Below, in pieces: positions 6,427-8,370 of a DNA stretch of 8,370 bases. Source of the DNA: an uncultured Oscillospiraceae bacterium (lineage in GTDB: Bacteria > Bacillota > Clostridia > Oscillospirales > Acutalibacteraceae); assembly GCA_902478605.1 (NCBI GenBank), contig CABSLQ010000092.1:1-8370 (forward strand). The letters run 5' to 3'. The notes beneath the pieces are model-generated. The model saw nothing but the letters and a program-made list of their open reading frames with translations. It had not been told where the DNA came from and did not search any database. Position 1 is the stretch's first letter. The number at the start of each line of letters is the position of its first letter. A program made the translations under genes and the position numbers.

Positions 6427-6573
6427 ATACAGGCCCCTTTTCCGGTTTGTTGTTAGAGCAGGCCACTGCCTGAGGATACACCAATCCCATTTTGACGATG
6501 GTTCATGGCCAGCCTATCATACATCCTGTTAGAAACTCTATCACAGCAAAGTAAAATCTGTGTTATATTTTGA
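6427..6573 (-). promoter_or_regulatory. Upstream region of the seven-gene operon; promoter uncertain
   Basis: The promoter of the minus-strand operon must lie in this divergent region if the operon starts here. The best -10-like hexamer is TATGAT (6516-6521 on the complement), but no good -35 lies 16-18 bases before it (the nearest, TTGCTG, is 22 bases away). A small hairpin (CAGGC 6459-6463, GCCTG 6468-6472, 4-base loop) would fall in the leader RNA. An activator-dependent or alternative-sigma promoter would explain the weak match, but that is inference. Confidence 0.3.
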
Positions 6574-6602
6574 TTGACTGCACCCGGTTTGGGGTGTAAA
6601 AT
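6574..6602 (+). promoter_or_regulatory. Sigma-A type promoter for the small membrane protein gene
   Basis: TTGACT (6574-6579) and TAAAAT (6597-6602) are separated by exactly 17 bases, each one or two mismatches from consensus. The start codon of the downstream + strand gene is 30 bases beyond the -10, leaving a short leader that contains the ribosome binding site. Confidence 0.75.
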
Positions 6603-6631
6603 TTTTAGGGATGCTTACGGAGGGGAAGAGG

Positions 6632-7117
6632 ATGGATACAAAAGAAGCGTTTTATGAGCTGTTTACCGATGATCCCGTCAACTGGATAAAATGGGGCGTC
6701 GTGTTCCTGATCCTCATTTTGGGGTATATACCGGCGGTGTATCTGTATAAGAAAATCCATTACCGCCTGAGCTGGGACCGCAGGCGGGACATTGCAAGGA
6801 GCAAAGGCCATGTGATCGAAGCGGAACTGGTGAAAAAGCGCCCTGTCGGAGAGCTCGCCAGCTACAATTGGCGTGCGGTTTACCAATATGCCATAAACGG
6901 GGAGCAGAAGCAGTACAGGGCGTATTTTAAGCATCCCCAGACGCCCCCGCTGCGGCTGTATTTGTACTATATAAAAAACCCAGGGAAAGTATTTTCCTAT
7001 GACGAATACCATTATGAGGGCCATAAAGGCCTTCTCCTTCTCCCGGTCATTTTCCTCCCGTGGATTCTGGCAATCATCGCCCTGTTTGTGCTAAAGGTTG
7101 ATATCCCAGGCTTATAA
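6632..7117 (+). CDS. Small membrane protein with two helices flanking a soluble domain
   Basis: A 161-residue protein with one membrane helix near residues 20-40 (KWGVVFLILILGYIPAVYLY), a soluble middle of about 90 residues, and a second helix near 133-155. The middle holds GHVIEAELVKKRPVG, an aromatic strand (NWRAVYQYAINGEQKQYRAYF, 79-99, abbreviated by position) and LYLYYIKNPGKVFSYDEY (108-125). This is reminiscent of DUF3592-type proteins, which have a V-x-Y-x-Y strand and a YYNPKNP-like turn between two helices; the match is from memory and weak. The ATG at 6632 is chosen because GGAGG at 6619-6623 lies eight bases upstream; an in-frame ATG at 6611 precedes that site and has none of its own. 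It is monocistronic, with its own promoter and terminator. Function unknown. Confidence 0.8.
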   Translation: MDTKEAFYELFTDDPVNWIKWGVVFLILILGYIPAVYLYKKIHYRLSWDRRRDIARSKGHVIEAELVKKRPVGELASYNWRAVYQYAINGEQKQYRAYFKHPQTPPLRLYLYYIKNPGKVFSYDEYHYEGHKGLLLLPVIFLPWILAIIALFVLKVDIPGL

Positions 7118-7157
7118 AAATGGCGGCAGTCGATTGAACGGCCGCCGCCATTTTTAT
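7114..7157. terminator. Bidirectional Rho-independent terminator
   Basis: ATAAAAATGGCGGC (7114-7127) pairs perfectly over 14 bp with GCCGCCATTTTTAT (7144-7157), with a 16-base loop. The A-run on one side and T-run on the other give a T-tract in both directions. It begins inside the stop codon region of the + strand gene and lies about 105 bases after the stop of the converging PepSY lipoprotein gene, so it can serve both. Confidence 0.88.
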
Positions 7158-7262
7158 ATACCTTTATGCCCTTTCTGCCGGTTCGGAGCAGAGGCTTTTT
7201 GTGCCGCACAGATAAAACCAGCTTTGGGGATTCCATTCGAACATTCGCAAGGACGGCGGAAC

Positions 7263-7928
7263 CTATTCCCGCAGGTCCGCGTTCCAGTCAAAGATAATGC
7301 CGGTCGCCGGATCGATCTCAAACTCATATTTGATACCGTCGTGGAACAGTTCCCCCTCAAAGCGTCCCCGGCCGTCGCCGCCTTCTTCCCGCATCTGGAT
7401 GCTTTCCGTGCTGGAGCCGGGCACCTTGCTCTGGACAATCAGTTTTGCTTCCTCCAGCGTGACGGGGCTTCCGCCCAGCCTGTCCAGCCACTCTTCATCC
7501 ACCTCGTAATCGGCGCCTATGATTTTTCCGCCCGCCACGGCGATTTCAAAATCATAATCCCCATACTCGGTTTCAAATTCCACCTGGAAAATCGGGATAT
7601 CGTTTTCCCGGTCCCGTTCCACCTTCACGTTATACGCGTCTTTTTCCGGGACGCCGGCGTTTTCCAGCGCCAGAGCAAACGCTGTCTCCCGGCTGATTTC
7701 ATCCTCTGCCGCCATGCTGCTGCCGGAAGAGTCCGGTTCAGCCGGGGATTCATTGGCCGAAGAATTTCCGGGCAGTGACGTGCCGGAGGCTTCCTCCTCC
7801 GGCGCCTGCCCCTCTATGGAAGTTGTCTGAGAAGACTCCGGAATGAAAGAACCCGGTTCCCCGCTGCATCCAGCCAGCAGCAGGCACAGCACCGCCAGCA
7901 AAGGAATAACCCCTGTCTTCCGTTTCAT
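7263..7928 (-). CDS. PepSY-like domain lipoprotein
   Basis: A 221-residue lipoprotein. A short basic stretch and hydrophobic core lead to a clean lipobox, LLLAGC, with Cys21 as lipidation site. Residues 22-76 form a Ser/Glu/Pro-rich low-complexity tether. Two PepSY-like repeats follow: about 77-149 (ISRETAFALALENAGV, then an FQVEFETEYGDYDFEIAVAGGKII strand pair by position) and about 155-221 (VTLEEAKLIVQSKVPG, then KYEFEIDPATGIIFDW). PepSY domains outside the membrane are thought to modulate peptidases or act as binding modules; no peptidase lies beside it. The start is the ATG at 7926-7928, nine bases after AAAGGAG. The reading frame stays open upstream to 8018, but the ATG at 7935-7937 abuts the ribosome binding site and the longer N-terminus would spoil the signal peptide. 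It has its own promoter. Confidence 0.87.
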   Translation of the reverse strand: MKRKTGVIPLLAVLCLLLAGCSGEPGSFIPESSQTTSIEGQAPEEEASGTSLPGNSSANESPAEPDSSGSSMAAEDEISRETAFALALENAGVPEKDAYNVKVERDRENDIPIFQVEFETEYGDYDFEIAVAGGKIIGADYEVDEEWLDRLGGSPVTLEEAKLIVQSKVPGSSTESIQMREEGGDGRGRFEGELFHDGIKYEFEIDPATGIIFDWNADLRE

Positions 7929-7952
7929 AAAATCCATCTCCTTTATAAGGTA

Positions 7953-7981
7953 AGTATAGCAAAAAGGAGGGCAGAAGGCAA
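7953..7981 (-). promoter_or_regulatory. Promoter of the PepSY lipoprotein gene
   Basis: On the minus strand TTGCCT (7976-7981) is followed after 17 bases by TATACT (7953-7958), preceded by TGC to give an extended -10. The -10 matches consensus at five of six positions and the -35 at four. It lies 24 bases before the start codon, within the gap after the small membrane protein gene. Confidence 0.7.
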
Positions 7982-8014
7982 GAAACCGGCAGGCCGGAAG
8001 ACCTATCCAGTATA

Positions 8015-8257
8015 TCATTGTCTCCGGATGAAGGACAGCAGGACGGCGAGGATCCCAACGAGAAGGACACCGGCCGAGAGGCCCATGAGGATGCCGGTGG
8101 CGAAATCCTGGAACGGGGAACCGCCCACCGCCCTGGAAACAATCCCCAAAACGATACCGAGCAGGATCAGCAGCACGCCGAAATACCGCTTCCGGCTGCT
8201 CCTGAGCTTTTGCCCTATCCGTGCGATGGTCTCCTGAAAGGAACCGTTTTGTTTCAT
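8015..8257 (-). CDS. Small two-helix membrane protein
   Basis: An 80-residue protein with an amphipathic, basic N-terminal segment (residues 9-24) and two hydrophobic helices near 25-43 and 53-75, joined by a short loop RAVGGSPFQD; it ends in the basic FIRRQ. No family is recognised; similar small proteins are often annotated only as hypothetical membrane proteins. The ATG at 8255-8257 is preferred, with AGGAAGG 11 bases upstream, which is a slightly long spacing. The frame is open to a TTG at 8299 and an ATG at 8281, but neither has a convincing ribosome binding site. It lies 42 bases after the partial gene on the same strand, so it may share its transcript. Confidence 0.62.
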   Translation of the reverse strand: MKQNGSFQETIARIGQKLRSSRKRYFGVLLILLGIVLGIVSRAVGGSPFQDFATGILMGLSAGVLLVGILAVLLSFIRRQ

Positions 8258-8299
8258 ATCGCTATCAACCTTCCTGTGCATATATAAAATCCAATCCAA

Positions 8300-8370
8300 T
8301 TACATCCGTTTAACTGCATCCATAGCCAGTGCGGAACGCTCGCACTCTTCGGCGGACATGGTGACCTGCC
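8300..8370 (-). CDS. 3' end of a gene cut by the window edge
   Basis: The minus strand reads an uninterrupted 23-codon frame ending in ATG TAA (8300-8305), giving a C-terminus QVTMSAEECERSALAMDAV followed by KRM. The composition is protein-like and the codon use is like its neighbours. It shares strand and close spacing with the following small membrane protein gene. The product cannot be identified from this tail. Confidence 0.5.
   Translation of the reverse strand, partial: QVTMSAEECERSALAMDAVKRM

Noticed and set aside
7154..7438. Small minus-strand frame covering the gap after the PepSY gene and its 3' part
   Set aside because: It overlaps the PepSY gene in another frame, is Arg/Ala-rich, and has no ribosome binding site. 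The remaining gap 7158-7262 shows nothing beyond the shared terminator.
7982..8014. A terminator after the small membrane protein gene
   Set aside because: The only inverted repeat (CCGGC and GCCGG) has a 5-bp stem with a 2-base loop and no T-tract.

Overview
The window looks like chromosomal DNA from a GC-rich, low-GC-lineage Gram-positive, most likely a Clostridia or Oscillospiraceae-type Bacillota. This is inferred from strong GGAGG-type ribosome binding sites, tightly overlapping genes, lipoprotein signal peptides, T-tailed hairpin terminators, and a TelA/XpaC gene pair like xpaC-yaaN of Bacillus. No rRNA, tRNA, CRISPR array, insertion sequence, phage gene or riboswitch could be supported.

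Left edge (1-179): about 50 bases of unclear coding status, then two consecutive Rho-independent terminators on the + strand (55-88 and 92-125). These end a transcript coming from outside the window and converge on the minus-strand operon. A well-formed but orphan ribosome binding site and ATG follow at 135-154.

Main operon (minus strand, 6426 down to 180): seven genes that overlap or are spaced by at most about 21 bases. In order of transcription they are: a lipoprotein with a substrate-binding-like domain and a von Willebrand A domain; an XpaC-family two-helix membrane protein; a second, membrane-anchored substrate-binding-like protein; a TelA/YaaN toxic-anion-resistance coiled-coil protein; a small Cys-rich flavodoxin-fold protein; a flavodoxin-fold reductase with C-terminal membrane helices; and a HemG/flavodoxin-5-like protein. 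The first four form an envelope module: two proteins face outward, XpaC sits in the membrane, and TelA is presumably cytoplasmic. No ABC ATPase or permease accompanies the two binding-like proteins. The last three are redox flavoproteins on the same predicted transcript. Joining the TelA/XpaC/VWA module to a flavoprotein trio is the most interesting aspect of the window. A role in envelope or oxyanion/redox stress is inference only.

Right part: a divergent intergenic region (6427-6631) carries a near-consensus promoter for a + strand gene (6632-7117) encoding a small two-helix membrane protein. That gene ends in a 14-bp perfect bidirectional terminator shared with a converging minus-strand lipoprotein with two PepSY-like repeats (7263-7928), which has its own promoter. 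Upstream of it on the minus strand are a small two-helix membrane protein (8015-8257) and the last codons of a gene cut by the window edge (8300-8370).
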